The notes under the pieces: model-generated
What the model was told of the DNA's origin: nothing
What the model saw: the letters and a program-made list of their open reading frames with translations, nothing else
The model's database searches: none
Position numbers and translations under genes: made by a program
Part shown: in pieces, positions 22,570 to 34,069 of the stretch
Layout of the letters: every line of letters starts with the position of its first letter
How positions within the stretch are numbered: the first letter of the stretch is position 1
Assembly (NCBI GenBank): GCA_027579435.1
Contig: JANBPK010001055.1
Location: 30,113-94,112 of the forward strand
DNA: 64,000 bases
Reading direction: 5' to 3'
Origin: Candolleomyces eurysporus
Taxonomy: Eukaryota > Basidiomycota > Agaricomycetes > Agaricales > Psathyrellaceae

Positions 22570-22755
22570 TGTAGGATAGATGTTTCATCCCATTTTCTTT
22601 ACCATTCTGTCAGCTGGGTACATGACCGACGATGGACATTTTCAGTGGCTGGGACGCTATTTATAGTCCATTTGTTTCCTGCTTTGCTAGTACGTGTCTA
22701 CCAGCGAGTACGGGGCCATTTTGCGAGCTTTTGAACTCGTTTGAATCTTGACGAG

Positions 22756-24765
22756 TCACTTTAGGTGCGAGCACGAGAGTCAAGGTCAGCGTCAGAGCGG
22801 CGATAACGACCGCCTTTTGCAGGGCCAAAAGCCTCCTTGTATAGTGAATCTACGTGCGGCAGTGCGAATCAGCACCCAGCTCAACACAGGTGAGCACCTT
22901 GAGNAAAAAATATGCGCCAACAATATCGGAGTATTCGAGTATGCCATTGACAGTGACGTCAGCTCTGGCCTTGGTAAAACCAATAAAGCGTCGGGCTAAT
23001 TGGCGCTGGAGAGTGTCTCTTTCTCTTGATTGATATGTGCGAAGTACGTATCTACAAACAGAGGCAAGGCCACTTGTGGAGATCCTACTATACGCAGTGT
23101 GAGAAGGACTGTAATAAAGACTGAGAAGTCGATGACTCTCGTGTATCATAAATGTCCAAAGTACCAGCCAGCCCATCGAGTCGCCTTACAGTTATAGTCA
23201 TGTTTGAGGATACACCGTCTGGCTGCTTCGAGACGTGACTCTTAGGGCATTGCGCAATCGCGTGACGAAAGTTAAACATATAATTGAAGGAAAAAATCAT
23301 ATAGACCCCGCTTCAGTGCGGGGCTACGTCCAGGCATATGATCCGACTTTGTGGCCTACGAGGTGTCAGCCTACGCAACGCAACCGCCGCATCCAAAGGA
23401 GGAAGGGCTCGTAGGCCCAGCATCAATTTTGGCCAGCTGAGAAACCCTCCCACTTGGAAAGGTATGCTCCTTTCAGCCAAATAATGGTCGCCATCCGATT
23501 AAACGTGCACTTCAATCAATTGCACACATCGACTCGAGTCATGCCATTAGCACCCGTCGGGCTTTGCATAGTCCGAGACGTCGACACGTTTGGAAGATAG
23601 CCCATTCGTGCATACCTGAATATCGGACCTAACCCGTATTTTTCAGTCACAGCCACTGGGGATCCCAGATCAGTAGAAGAAGGTTCGGTATCATGCCTTC
23701 GACTGCGTTTTCTTGACCTGTGGCTGTACTCTTCGCAAATTCATATTCTCTTTGTCAAATACAGGCTGGCGCCACCTTTTTTGCTGACGTTGCAGAGTGC
23801 TTTGAAATCAAGTAACTGCGGTGCAGCTAACGAATCTGGATACGCAAGTGGACAGCCCATAAACAGCGTCTAATGAAACACCGAAATCAACTACAATACA
23901 TGTATGGCACGAGCACAGCTGCCACATATAGCACAAGCTGCATCAATTAGGTTTAGGGGAGGGATTTTGAGATTGCAAATTCAAGAGCTGTGGCACGCAA
24001 AAACGACGTATGCGGGTACAAAGGCTGAATCTGAAGATTCTCGAGCATACCACCGTTTCGTTTTGAATAGTGGCAATGCCTTTGTACTTACGAGCTCATT
24101 AGTCACAAACAAGCGATCGAGCCCCGAGTCAACCATCTGTGCGCGTCCCGGACCGTTGCCGACTCTTTGACACGAACCACCTCAAACTACTCACTCACTT
24201 GCGGAACTCGCCCGGGTTGCCTTGCAGATTTGAAGCCATACGAACCGTGATTGAACATTGAGGACTGGTTTGCCATCGTCTTCTCAGTGCTTATTTGACA
24301 GTGACAGGTGAAACGAGGTTGGAAACGAGGTGGAGTCACCCGAGCACAAAGGTTTTTTTTTTCACCTTCAGCGGGCCGGAATCGACGTATTTATACCGCA
24401 TTTGGCGGACGAGGTCACTAGGGGCGTCTGCCGTCTCTTGTCCCATCCTCTCGTCGCCCGCTAAGCTTTATCCTTCACCCACAGCTCAGGGCAGCGATAT
24501 TCATCCGAAATCTACAGCTCTCCCTGGCTCTACAACCTCCTACCCTCCATATTCCTTAGACGCCCACCTCTCAAATTCTCGGATCCGGGAGCTGTTTGGT
24601 CCCGTCCCGCCGACTTGTATCCCGACTCTACGGGCATTGGAAGCAGCTCGAGAGCAGTGCCTAGTACATTCACCTCGAACTCTAACTCAAGCTACCAACA
24701 CACCTCGACCGTCACTACCACAGCAACTGATAGCAACGACGGCGACAGCAGCACAACCCAATTGG
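22756..24765. other. Intergenic, nothing recognised
   Basis: Two kilobases without a convincing gene. One short hairpin (CCCCGCttcagtGCGGGG) lies at about 23307-23324, and an N at 22904 precedes an A run. The last 450 bases are an open frame upstream of the RBR ligase that probably represents its leader, with CT-rich and CCTCCA-type sequence. Confidence 0.5.
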
Positions 24766-27254
24766 ATGTCGACACTGAAGAGAAAGGGCCCGCCGCAGGA
24801 CTCGAACGATTCCCTGATCGGTGGTCATGGTGCTGAGGATGAAGCTGGTATTGGAGATGATCTGGCGCGTTCGGGACGGGGAGATAGAGATGAAGGTCGT
24901 GGCCAGGTAGATCGAGAGCAGGAGAATAGACCAAGGAAAAGGTCGAAACCTACCATCATGGACGTCGACAGCTCCTACGATCACTACGCCAGTATCGATC
25001 GACTGTTCAAGGGAGGCCCTGATTACCACCAACTTGCTCTCAACGCACTGCGAATCTCGTTTCCTCGTGTTTCGGTGATTCGTATCATGCAGACGCTTCA
25101 GCGGCACCGGGGCCTGTACGTCCCGACTCATTTGTCGCTCTTGGATGAGGAGAAAAGGAGGCAATTGGGGGAGGAGATGGATCAAGGAGGAGCACTGAGG
25201 AACAATGCCGTCGATGAGAGAGAGATGGGCATCCACATTCCTATCGAGAAGTCGAAAGGGAAGGGTAGGGAGCTGGCGTGTGCTTTTTTCGATGAGGAGA
25301 AGAGGTGGCTGGACGGATTCTTGAACAAATCTCCTTCTCACGATGCTGGATACGACGGCTTCGCCCTCGATATGAAGCATGACTCCCCATGGTCCGCTGT
25401 AGAAGACGTATTGAACGACGTCGACCACGATAACGATGGCGCTTGCGCGGAGTGCGGATGCTGCTTCTCCGATTTCTTAGCTACGAGTATGGCTCAGTGT
25501 CCCAACAATCACAAGTTCTGTCAAGGTTGTCTACAAACGTACGCTTCGACTCGGTTAAGCACGCAGCAGAACCCGGTCCTCACTTGCATCCACACCTCCG
25601 GTTGTAACACCCCGTTTCATGACTCCGAACTGAGACGCCTACTCCCTCCCAAGCTACTCTCGCTGTACGAGCGGCTTGTTCAGAGGAAAGCGCTCAGAGA
25701 AGCGAACCTTGTCGGCCTGGAGGAGTGCCCGTTCTGTCCATGGGCGGGTCTCTTCGAGGATCCGATCGAGCGGAACGTACTTTTCCGATGTGGGAACGGG
25801 GAAGATGGATGTGGAATCGTGAGCTGTAGGATATGCAAGAAAAAGAATCATTGGCCTGAGAAGAACTGTAAGCAGGCGCAGGAGGATGAGCACTTGGATG
25901 GGAGGGTTATGATCGAGGAGGCGATGAGTAAGGCATTGGTTAGGACTTGCCCGAATCCGCAATGCGAGAAACGTGAGTTCTTTCAATGGGTTGTCTCTTG
26001 TCTTTTTGAGTAATTTCGTATTTTATATCACAGCGTTCATCAAGGAACATGGTGTAAGTCTCTTTCTCTATCGCTTGTTTCCGTCGTTATCCGAGATTCT
26101 GATTCTCCCCAACTACAGTGCAATAAGATGAAATGTCCGAGCTGCGGAACGTTATCGTGCTACACATGTAGGCAAGTTATCAGTGGCTACGACCACTTTC
26201 ATCAGAACGTGAGTTGTCTTCTCTCCTTCTTCAATAGCACCTCTTCCATGACATCATTTCGCCATAGACCCCGAGCCAACCAGGATCATCTTCCAAGAAT
26301 ACTAAATGTCCCTTATGGGATACCAACACCGACCAACGACATCAAGAAGAAGTGAAAGAAGCTTGCGAGAAGGCGTTGGAGGAGTACAAGCGCGATCACC
26401 CCGAAGCGGTGTTTGGGAAGAATATCAAAGTCGACTGTGCGGCTCCGGGGTCTTCAACCTCTGCTCAGAATTTTGTTGGTCCTCCACGTCGATTTCCCGG
26501 GCCGGTTAATCAGCTTCTAAACGTGCATCACCGCCAGCCGCCTCATGTTCAAGGTCCGGTTCCTCCGCCACAGCTCGGACAAGGGTATCATCAATACGTA
26601 CCACCGCGCGCCGTTGTTCCATTGGGTGGAATGCCGCAGGCCGGTGGCTACGGTGGCGCCCTTCAAGTTGGCGGCCCATTTGCTGGAGGAGTCGGGTTTG
26701 GAGGAGTTGGAGTCGGAGGAGCTCAAGGGACCGTACAGAATCCTCAGGTTGCAGCCGGACCCGTTCAGGGGCAGGTTCACAATCCCATCGAAAACCTTCA
26801 ACAAGGACAACGCAACAACTCACTCCTACAGATCGCCGAAGCCCAACAACTCTTCATTTTGCACACTCAGGCGCGGAACAAAATACAACGAGCCACGGCT
26901 GAATTGACCCAGGCGCGTGCCCAGGTCGCTCAAGCGGAGCATAATCTGGCTCTGGCGAGACAAAGGGAGGCGCAGGCGCAGAGGGAAAGAGAGTTAGGGG
27001 AAAGAGAGGCAGTAGACATTACGGCGAGGTTGCAAAATATTCCTCAGATGATGGCCGCCCTTAGGAATGCGCGTCAAGTCGTCCAGCATCGTGGATACCA
27101 AGCTGGTGGCCTTCGTCAAGAGCCGATTCGGGACGTCGTTCCGGGGCAGCTGCCTCGTCCTCCTCCTAACATCCTTCATCAGGGAAACGCCCCAGCGACG
27201 AACGTTCAGAATTTTCAGGGGATGCAGGATCTTCACTTCAGAAGGAATAGTTAG
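24766..27254 (+). CDS. RBR-type E3 ubiquitin ligase (RNF216/TRIAD3-like)
   Basis: RBR ligases take ubiquitin from an E2 onto a catalytic Cys and pass it to a substrate. Exons: 24766-25972, 26034-26053, 26119-26208, 26268-27254, giving 767 residues. After a charged, probably disordered N-terminus comes an atypical RING1 (CAECGCCF, CPNNHKFCQGCL), then an IBR-type region (CPFCPWAG, FRCGNGEDGC, CRICKKKNHWPEKNC). RING2 is split over three exons (CPNPQCEK, then CNKMKCPSCGTLSCYTCRQ, then CPLWD). In this family the catalytic Cys is the one in GTLSC. The C-terminal third is Gly/Pro/Gln-rich with a coiled coil (about residues 600-670, TQARAQVAQAEHNLALARQ). The start MSTLKRKGPP was chosen because the upstream open frame (from 24295) is low complexity and lacks its own ATG. 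Confidence 0.88.
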
Positions 27255-27546
27255 TGGAACTTCGCCCCCAATGACGATCGAATTTCTTGGTACATGTGTT
27301 GTGATGTTATGATCTGCTTCGACTTCATCTCCATTTCTTGATTCATTTGCATATTTGAACGAGGTTTCCGAGTATAGTGTACTAACATACTTTAGCAAAG
27401 TGACGTCCAGAGCTCGAGCTTACACTAATTATCATATAGAATATCCAGAATAAATGTTGTATTACTACTTGTACATAGCTAGTCAACTTCAGTGCTACCG
27501 ATCCTCACCACGACCTTTTCGTAAATGTAAACCTTAACGTTTTAGA
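27255..27546. terminator. Convergent 3' ends
   Basis: The RBR ligase and the 7TM gene converge here and share less than 300 bases. The stretch is AT-rich, with AATAAA-like 'cagaataaatg' at about 27449 that could serve the plus-strand gene. Nothing else is seen. Confidence 0.45.
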
Positions 27547-28781
27547 CTAAACACCGTGATCGGGTCTCCCCGGCTTTTCCATCGCAGACGACTGAAAGAA
27601 TGATTCTTCAACTGTGTGGTGTTGATGAGCAAAGCCGATAGGATTCGTAACCCCCTTGCTTTCGCTTGAACTCGTATTAAGGGGTAAGTGTAACCACGAC
27701 CGGCCAGTTGTAACACGGAAAATGATCATATGTGGAGACAAGGCCTGCAGAGAATCATCGAATCAGCTCGAGTACATAAGAATGCTCCGAGGTACTCACA
27801 CAAAACATGTAAAACAACGTGTTCAGAGTGTTATACGCGACCAAGAATGAAGCTACCGCTCCGTTGCTCTTTGGTAGCGGAACCACAAGGAAAGGCGCAT
27901 AAGCCAGTCCCAACACGGTTAGAGGTAGCGCGGACTCGATGAGAATAGCCATAGGGCCAGCGTACAGTCGATTGTCTTGATTTGGGAGCAGTTTGGAAAG
28001 AGAGCGACGCGTGCGCAGGAGGTGGTAGGCGATTAGGCCTGTCACCATGAGGTTTGTCGCAACTGTGAGGAAGACTCGAGAAACTTCGTAGGCCGCTTCT
28101 TGACGCTGTCCGTCTGTAGTGACGAAGAGGGTGTAGATACCCATACCTGATTTCGAAGGTGTCAGTGGATGTAGGTCAGGAGCTCAGTGGGCTCAGGTTG
28201 ACTTACCAAGCGAGGCAAGACAGGTGAGTGCAGGTGGGATTGCGACCCATCGAAGGTGAGCCCAGACGATGTAACATCGATACACCTATGTCGAAAGATT
28301 ATCACATATTGATGCGTGAGTTAAATTGGGCTACGTACCAGCAAGAAATCTCCAACGGACACGACTGCCGTCAACACAGCGATCGTTACGAGACGACCCC
28401 AAGTACGATAATGTTCACCTGCAATCTCCAGGAAATTGATGGGGGAGGTCGCATGGAATAACATGTCGAATATCCAGTACACATCTAGAGAGACGTGAAG
28501 CATGGTCGCGAGAGTTATGAAAAAGCTGATGAAGATGTATCGTCGTCTGCCTTCTCTTTGGTGTTTTGGGGTTTCTAGGAAGACGACGAGGCCGTAGATG
28601 GACATGAACAGATGTATACCTGGTTCATGTATTGCCAGAGCTCGGTCAGAACGGAATTTGTGGTGGAGGCTGATTGAGAATTGGGGTACATACCGACTGA
28701 AACCAAGGGTAACACGTAGGCGGCGTAAATTACACGCGCAGTGATTCGTCCCTGGAAGTCATAATCGAGTTCGCTAGCCAT
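27547..28781 (-). CDS. Predicted 7TM integral membrane protein
   Basis: Belongs to a common agaricomycete family of receptor-like seven-helix proteins without assigned ligand. Minus-strand exons give MASELDYDFQGRITARVIYA, then hydrophobic helices FMSIYGLVVFLE, YIFISFFITLATMLHVSLDV, LVTIAVLTAVVSVGDFLLVY, a YRCYIVWAHL motif, VAIPPALTCLASL, FLTVATNLMVTGLIAYHLL, ILIESALPLTVLGLAYAPF and AYNTLNTLFYMFC. The last exon reads ALSPHMIIFRVTTGRSW followed by a hydrophilic tail to the stop at 27547. The helix order, the YRCYIVW motif and the ALSP..IIFRV..GRSW ending are characteristic of the family. The start is the ATG at 28781; the frame runs further upstream only from a GTG. Confidence 0.78.
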
Positions 28782-29949
28782 GCTTGGTGGATGGAGGGAG
28801 GATTGCGACACAACCTAAGTTCACATGTTAGGATGCATTCCGTCTTAAATGGATCCGGAGTATGGAGTATCATGGGAACGTAAGAGGTGCTGCGATCAGG
28901 GAAATGTAAAGATAATTGGTGCCAGTTCGAGAGCGCTGTGAGTGTTTCAGCACTTACGACTCACCTGTCAGCTGAGCCTGGTGTGCGAACATTGCCCCGA
29001 GATCAGGCAATCCATTAGTGCTATGGAGGAGCTAGTCGACGAAAATTATTCTGAGCAGATCAGTTTGATGAACCTGGGGTGAACATTGTCCTGATCGCCG
29101 TCGTTTCATCGTCGTTTCATCAGAGTGGCACAGTGGCACTCCTCTACGACCTATAAAAATGGGCTCCTCTTTGATTGATACGTATCTTTTTCTTTCGACT
29201 CGTAAGATGGAGAGCGCCCGTTTTACCAAGATAAGATATGTGGCTCAGAAGAGTTTTGCTTCTATCGCCGTTCAAGGGCCTTGATACCAGGAGACAAGAC
29301 AGCATTCAGCCAAAGAAGCCTGTTCCCCGATCAGAACGAGAAACAATTTGCGTGGCACGAGTTCGAAGGTGTACGTAGCTCATCAAGTGGCTCCCGGGGG
29401 CCGGTTTTGCTGGTGAGAGTGTGCTGGGCTGAAGCCGGGGGCAATAGGCGCTGGACTCTCGGGACTCTCGGAACCGGAGCTTTGCAGCGGGCGAGGGAAT
29501 TGTTGAAGATTGTACATGAATCTTCTCCCGTCGTCTGCTCTCGCTGGTGAGCGAGCTGCTAGACACATTCAAGTAGCTTTCGGCTTGAAAAACGAGTTGT
29601 CCGGCATGAGCTTGAGACGAAAGCTTCAATGTCTTTTGTAGCTCCGCTTGAAAAGCATGAATTGCACGTTTCGTGTTGTCCACGTTTGTTTTCGCCCACA
29701 TCCTTCTCTTTCAAGTCCGTCGAGTTCTCGAGTCATTTGCCTCGCCAGACCCTTGAAACTGAACGCCTCATGGCTTCAAGAAACGCTGGCTTAGCATTGG
29801 GTTCGGATCCGACGGGTGCGAACGACTTGACTCATCGGGGGGTGACTATCCCGCACGTTGCTCCGTCTCTTCGTTCGGACCAACTCCTGAGCTCTCAACA
29901 GAACTACCACTGCTTTATTTTTCAGAGCGAATAACTTCTCACTACAAAT
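28782..29949. other. Divergent promoter region
   Basis: Lies between the minus-strand 7TM gene and the plus-strand ABCF gene, about 1.2 kb. Two overlapping antisense frames (29281-29550 plus, 29306-29701 minus) have no motifs. The part from about 29700 is probably the ABCF leader. No gene is supported. Confidence 0.5.
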
Positions 29950-32909
29950 ATGAACCGTGTTGATCAGCTCGGTGCTCAACTGGACGGAGTCGACCTCAGC
30001 GGTCTGAGTCCCGTACGTACCATTCCTACATTTCCAATCCACGACCCTACAACTCGTTATACAGAAAGAACGATTGGCTGCCAAGAAGGCGGCAAAGGCA
30101 GCAAAGAAAGCAGCTGAAACTGCCTCCTCGACGAGTGCTACCATCACCGCTACCGCCACCACCGCTGATACCTCTATCGGGCAGAAAACAGGCTCGGATG
30201 ACCCCGCTGCAGTCGACGATCCCTCTTCCGTGCCCGAGATAGTCGCTTACTCTCAACAGAGTCGATTCCATCGCGAGACCTTCGATGCAAACACTACGGA
30301 TATCGATATCAAGGGGGTCAACATCAGTATCGGACCCAAGGATATCCTCGTTGATGCCCATCTAAGGCTAAAGGCGGGTGTAAAGTATGGTATGGTCGGG
30401 CAGAATGGTGTCGGGAAGTCTGGTGAGTGTTCGCTTGTCTTGTTCAATCTGTTGTGCATTCGCTGCTCGACGTGTAGACTGATGCGACCCTCTTCTGCTG
30501 CACAGTCCTCATGTCGGTGCTCGGAAACAACATCCTCATCGGTCTCCCGCAAAATGTGAGGTTCTTGCACGTTAAGCAGCTGGAAGAGTTTGCTCCGGGG
30601 TGTACCATCCTGCAAGAGGTTCTCGAAGCCGACCCCGAGCGCGTACGCGTGATCCAAGAGGCGAAAGGTGCGGTGCTCTCCCCTCATCTTCCCCGATTGC
30701 CGGGCTGACATCCGTCCCCTCCCATCGTGCATTCATCGGTCATTGCGATCAGCCCTCCAAGCCATTAACCCCTCCTCCAAATCATACGAACATGAGCTGA
30801 ACATGGCGATCCACACTCTCCTCCTCGCCAGATCTTCCGCCACACTCGAACTCGGGCAGAAAATAGCTACCAAGCGATCTGGCCAGCGAGGATACATCGC
30901 CCGTCAAGACCTTCTAGCCCTGGAAGCCTCCCATTCAGCGTTGGCGGCTCAAGATCCCCAGACGTACGTCACGCCCAAGATGGCGAACGATGTGATGAAA
31001 GAGGCGTTCGATGCGGACGAAGCCCTCGACGTGGAGGCCGACGAAGTTCGAGCGAGGAGTATACTCAAAGGGCTGGGGTTCAAAGACGAGGAGATGGGTG
31101 TAAAGAGTGAAGAGGGTGATGGGAAGGGGGCGAAGGAAGTGGGCAAGTTGAGTGGAGGGTGGAGGATGAGGGTTATGCTTGCGAAGGCGTTGTTTATTGA
31201 GCCGGATGTGCTGCTTTTGGATGAACCCAGTGAGTTTATTTGTTTCATTTTATCACTCCTCGTACTCGTTCTATTCTCTGTTCTTCGTATTCGTTTCCTT
31301 CTTCTCCCCTTGCGCGCCATCCGCCTCCACCGACTCACGCTGACCCAGTTCGTTTCGCCTTACAGCTAACCATCTTGACCTTCCCGCCATCATGTGGCTC
31401 GAACATCACCTCCTCAATAATCCCTCGGTAGATACACAGACTATCGTCGTCGTCTCGCACGACCGAGCTTTCTTGGACGCGGTAACGACCGAAACGATCA
31501 TTTTCAGAGATAGGAAGTTGCAGTATCATCCGGGGAACTATGATGATTGGGAGCAAAATACGGAGGAGCAGAGGAAGAGGAAAATGAGGCTCAAGGAGGT
31601 GAGTTGGCCTCGCAATTCGTTTTGTTTCGCTTGGTACTCGTTCACGAGTTGGGGATCGGTTGGACCCTAGTGTTCGGTTGGGTTTCGGTGTTCGTTCACG
31701 CTTTCTTTCGCTTCCGAAAAGGAGGACAGATGCTGACTGCCCCGTGCTTAGCTCGATGACAAGCGCAAGAAGAAGATCCTGGCGAGCATTCAAAAGAATA
31801 TACAGCAAGCCAAGTCGACGGGTGATGATAAACGATTGGGTATGGTCGCTTCAAGGAGGAAGGTGCGTTTAATTACCGACCTTGTCATCTCTCGTTCTCA
31901 CTTCTCTATGTCTCTTTCTCTATCCTCAACGGACGATTAGGCTCTCGACCGGATGGGCATGCAGCAACTCGAAGACGGAAAACGGTACAAAAGATCTTAC
32001 CACGGCTATCGCGAAGAGATCGTCATCGACCACGGATTTGCTCGCGTTATGCCCATTACGCTCCCTACACCCTACCCCGTCCCTGGCTTCTCCCCTCCTT
32101 CGACTATGACCTCTTCCATCCTCCAGCTCTCGGAAGTTTCGTACCGGTACCAAGGAACGAAGAAAGACGTCATAGAGAACGTAAGCTTGGATATCAGCCC
32201 CACCGCGCGAATCGGGCTTTTGGGACCAAACGGGTGCGGGAAGAGTACGCTTATGGACTTACTCGCGGGGGTTAAGAGACCCACCAAGGGTGAAGTCAAA
32301 GGTCACCATCGACTTCGAATCGGATATTTCAGTCAGCATACTGTCGACTCATTGAGCCTCGCTCTTACGCCTCTCGAACAACTGAGGGAGTTTTACCCTC
32401 CGTCGAAAGGAGGCTCTGCGGACCCGGAGGACTACCAGGCTGTTATTTCGGAGGCACAGGCGAGAGCGCATTTCGCGACTGTGGGCATTACGGGAAATAT
32501 TATCACGAAGCAGACGATCAAGACTTTGAGTGGTGGGCAGAGGAATCGGGTGGCGTTGGGGTGTGTGACGTATACACAGCCTCATCTCCTTTTGCTCGAT
32601 GAGATCACGAACCATTTGGATATGGGGAGTGTGGAGAGTATTGTGGAGAGTTTGAGGGGGTTCGAAGGTGCTGTGGTGGTTGTGAGCCACGATGTGTGGT
32701 TCTTGAGACAGGTTGTTGTGGGGGATGATGGGGACGATGGGGACGATGACGATGATGGGAGCGATGGGGAGAAAGGCGAGGGAGGTGTGCTCTATATCGT
32801 GAACGGAAAGTTTGGTGGATTGAGGAGGTGGGAACAGGGACTGGACGACTATGTCGAGAGGGTGAGGAAGAGAGCGTGGAAGGCGGCCGTTGCAGCGACC
32901 GGTGGTTGA
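29950..32909 (+). CDS. ABCF-type twin-ATPase (Gcn20/ARB1-like)
   Basis: ABCF proteins are soluble ATPases with two ABC domains and no membrane segments; known members act on ribosomes and translation. Exons: 29950-30012, 30065-30422, 30506-30667, 30753-31229, 31366-31598, 31752-31862 and 31941-32909, summing to 2373 bases (790 residues) with no frame break. Domain 1 has Walker A GQNGVGKS, signature LSGGW, Walker B DEPTNHLD and H-loop VSHDRAFL. A charged linker ([18 protein letters not shown] at the start; RKRKMRLKE between domains) follows. Domain 2 has [22 protein letters not shown] and VSHDVWFL. Oddities: Walker A 1 ends GKSV, not GKST, and Walker B 2 has Ile for Pro. An Asp/Gly-rich insert (about residue 720) precedes a basic tail. 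The 3' end is duplicated, inverted, at 47096-47270. Confidence 0.92.
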
Positions 32910-34069
32910 GGGGATTTGGAGGATAGGTAGTATATCTTCATATTGTTCACACGTAAGGGTCTCTGGGGCGGTATGTTTGTCACCCGATTCCAAACTCGGG
33001 TTCTTTCTTTCCGGAGGGGTCCTGTCAATTAGTACGCACCGATCCACACTGGATGTACAGGAAGTCGATCACCATTAAAGAGACTTCCACATGTTGGTAG
33101 GTACACGGCGTTGGTTGAGCCCGAACAGTGGAAGCGGTTCTAGACTGTGGCGCGATACAACCAATTGGGACTCAGCGGCGAATGGATTGGCCGCGTCAAT
33201 ATATGCCAGGAACATCTAGACAGTAAGTGTTTTAAATAAACCGTAACCCCAAAGTATAGAATTCAGGGGAACGTAATTTACATGCAGCAGCATCAATTCG
33301 ACTGCATGGTCGGCCAGATCCATCAGAAAGGGTTTTGGCATGTGTGTATCGAAAACATAACAAGGGCTAGTCGAAACGGGGACCCTAGCATCCGCAACGC
33401 ACAAACGGCATATCATCTAGCCTTCTAAGCTTCCAGAACGATCGCCAAGCTTCCTTCGAGATTTGCGAATTTACCTCCGTGAGATGCTTTGATGGTGTCA
33501 ATGAAGTGTCAGTTCCGCCCGTCACTGCCGTTACCGTCTGCGAGATATAATTGGACAAGGATCCTTGTTGGACACCCTATCACTTTCCTTGACCAGACCG
33601 GGGGTTATGTGGATGTATCCGATTGAACCTGGTCAGGCATTCTCCTCGAAAACGAAGGACCACGTCTGATAAGTCTGACGAGGGAGCTTGCAGGATGCAG
33701 CCATGAAATAAATCGCGTGACCAGGCAAACTAAATGGCACATGGCCTAGAGCATACAAAATTGTCAATTCATGCCGATTGGTGTCATTGCGGCGCCGACC
33801 AGTGAATGGAACTCAAAGCAATTCAATTGTGCCTTACGATTTATAGTCTGAGTATGCTCTGGGCTATATGGGACAAACTTAGTTTTTAACCGGCACCGTC
33901 GGTATTCCGTCACGTCAGACAGTGACAGGAATATAAAACCCTGGACTAGCGTTTTAGTCAACAGGTTCCATCCCTCGTTCCCCTTAATACTCTACACCGA
34001 AGCGAAAATCATAATCTATCTCCACCTTCATTCATTCTTTCAAGGCTTTGCCTTTCGACACCCGCAGTC
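32910..34069. other. Intergenic, absent from the inverted copy
   Basis: About 1.2 kb between the ABCF stop and the DUF6534 start with no supportable gene. In the inverted copy near 47096 this stretch is missing and the two genes are joined directly. Confidence 0.6.

Larger units (their letters stand above)
17572..22755. repeat. Tandem segmental duplication, unit 2
   Basis: Second copy of the unit at 13881-17571. Homology runs 17572-17760, is interrupted by about 1.9 kb that carries the ULD-type gene, and resumes at about 19680 ('gcctgcggaagtctggtt') to about 22755. Either the ULD-type gene inserted into unit 2 or it was lost from unit 1. Confidence 0.82.

Noticed and set aside
24295..24765. 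N-terminal extension of the RBR ligase
   Set aside because: The upstream frame lacks an ATG at its start, is low complexity and has no family motif. The ATG at 24766 gives a typical charged N-terminus.
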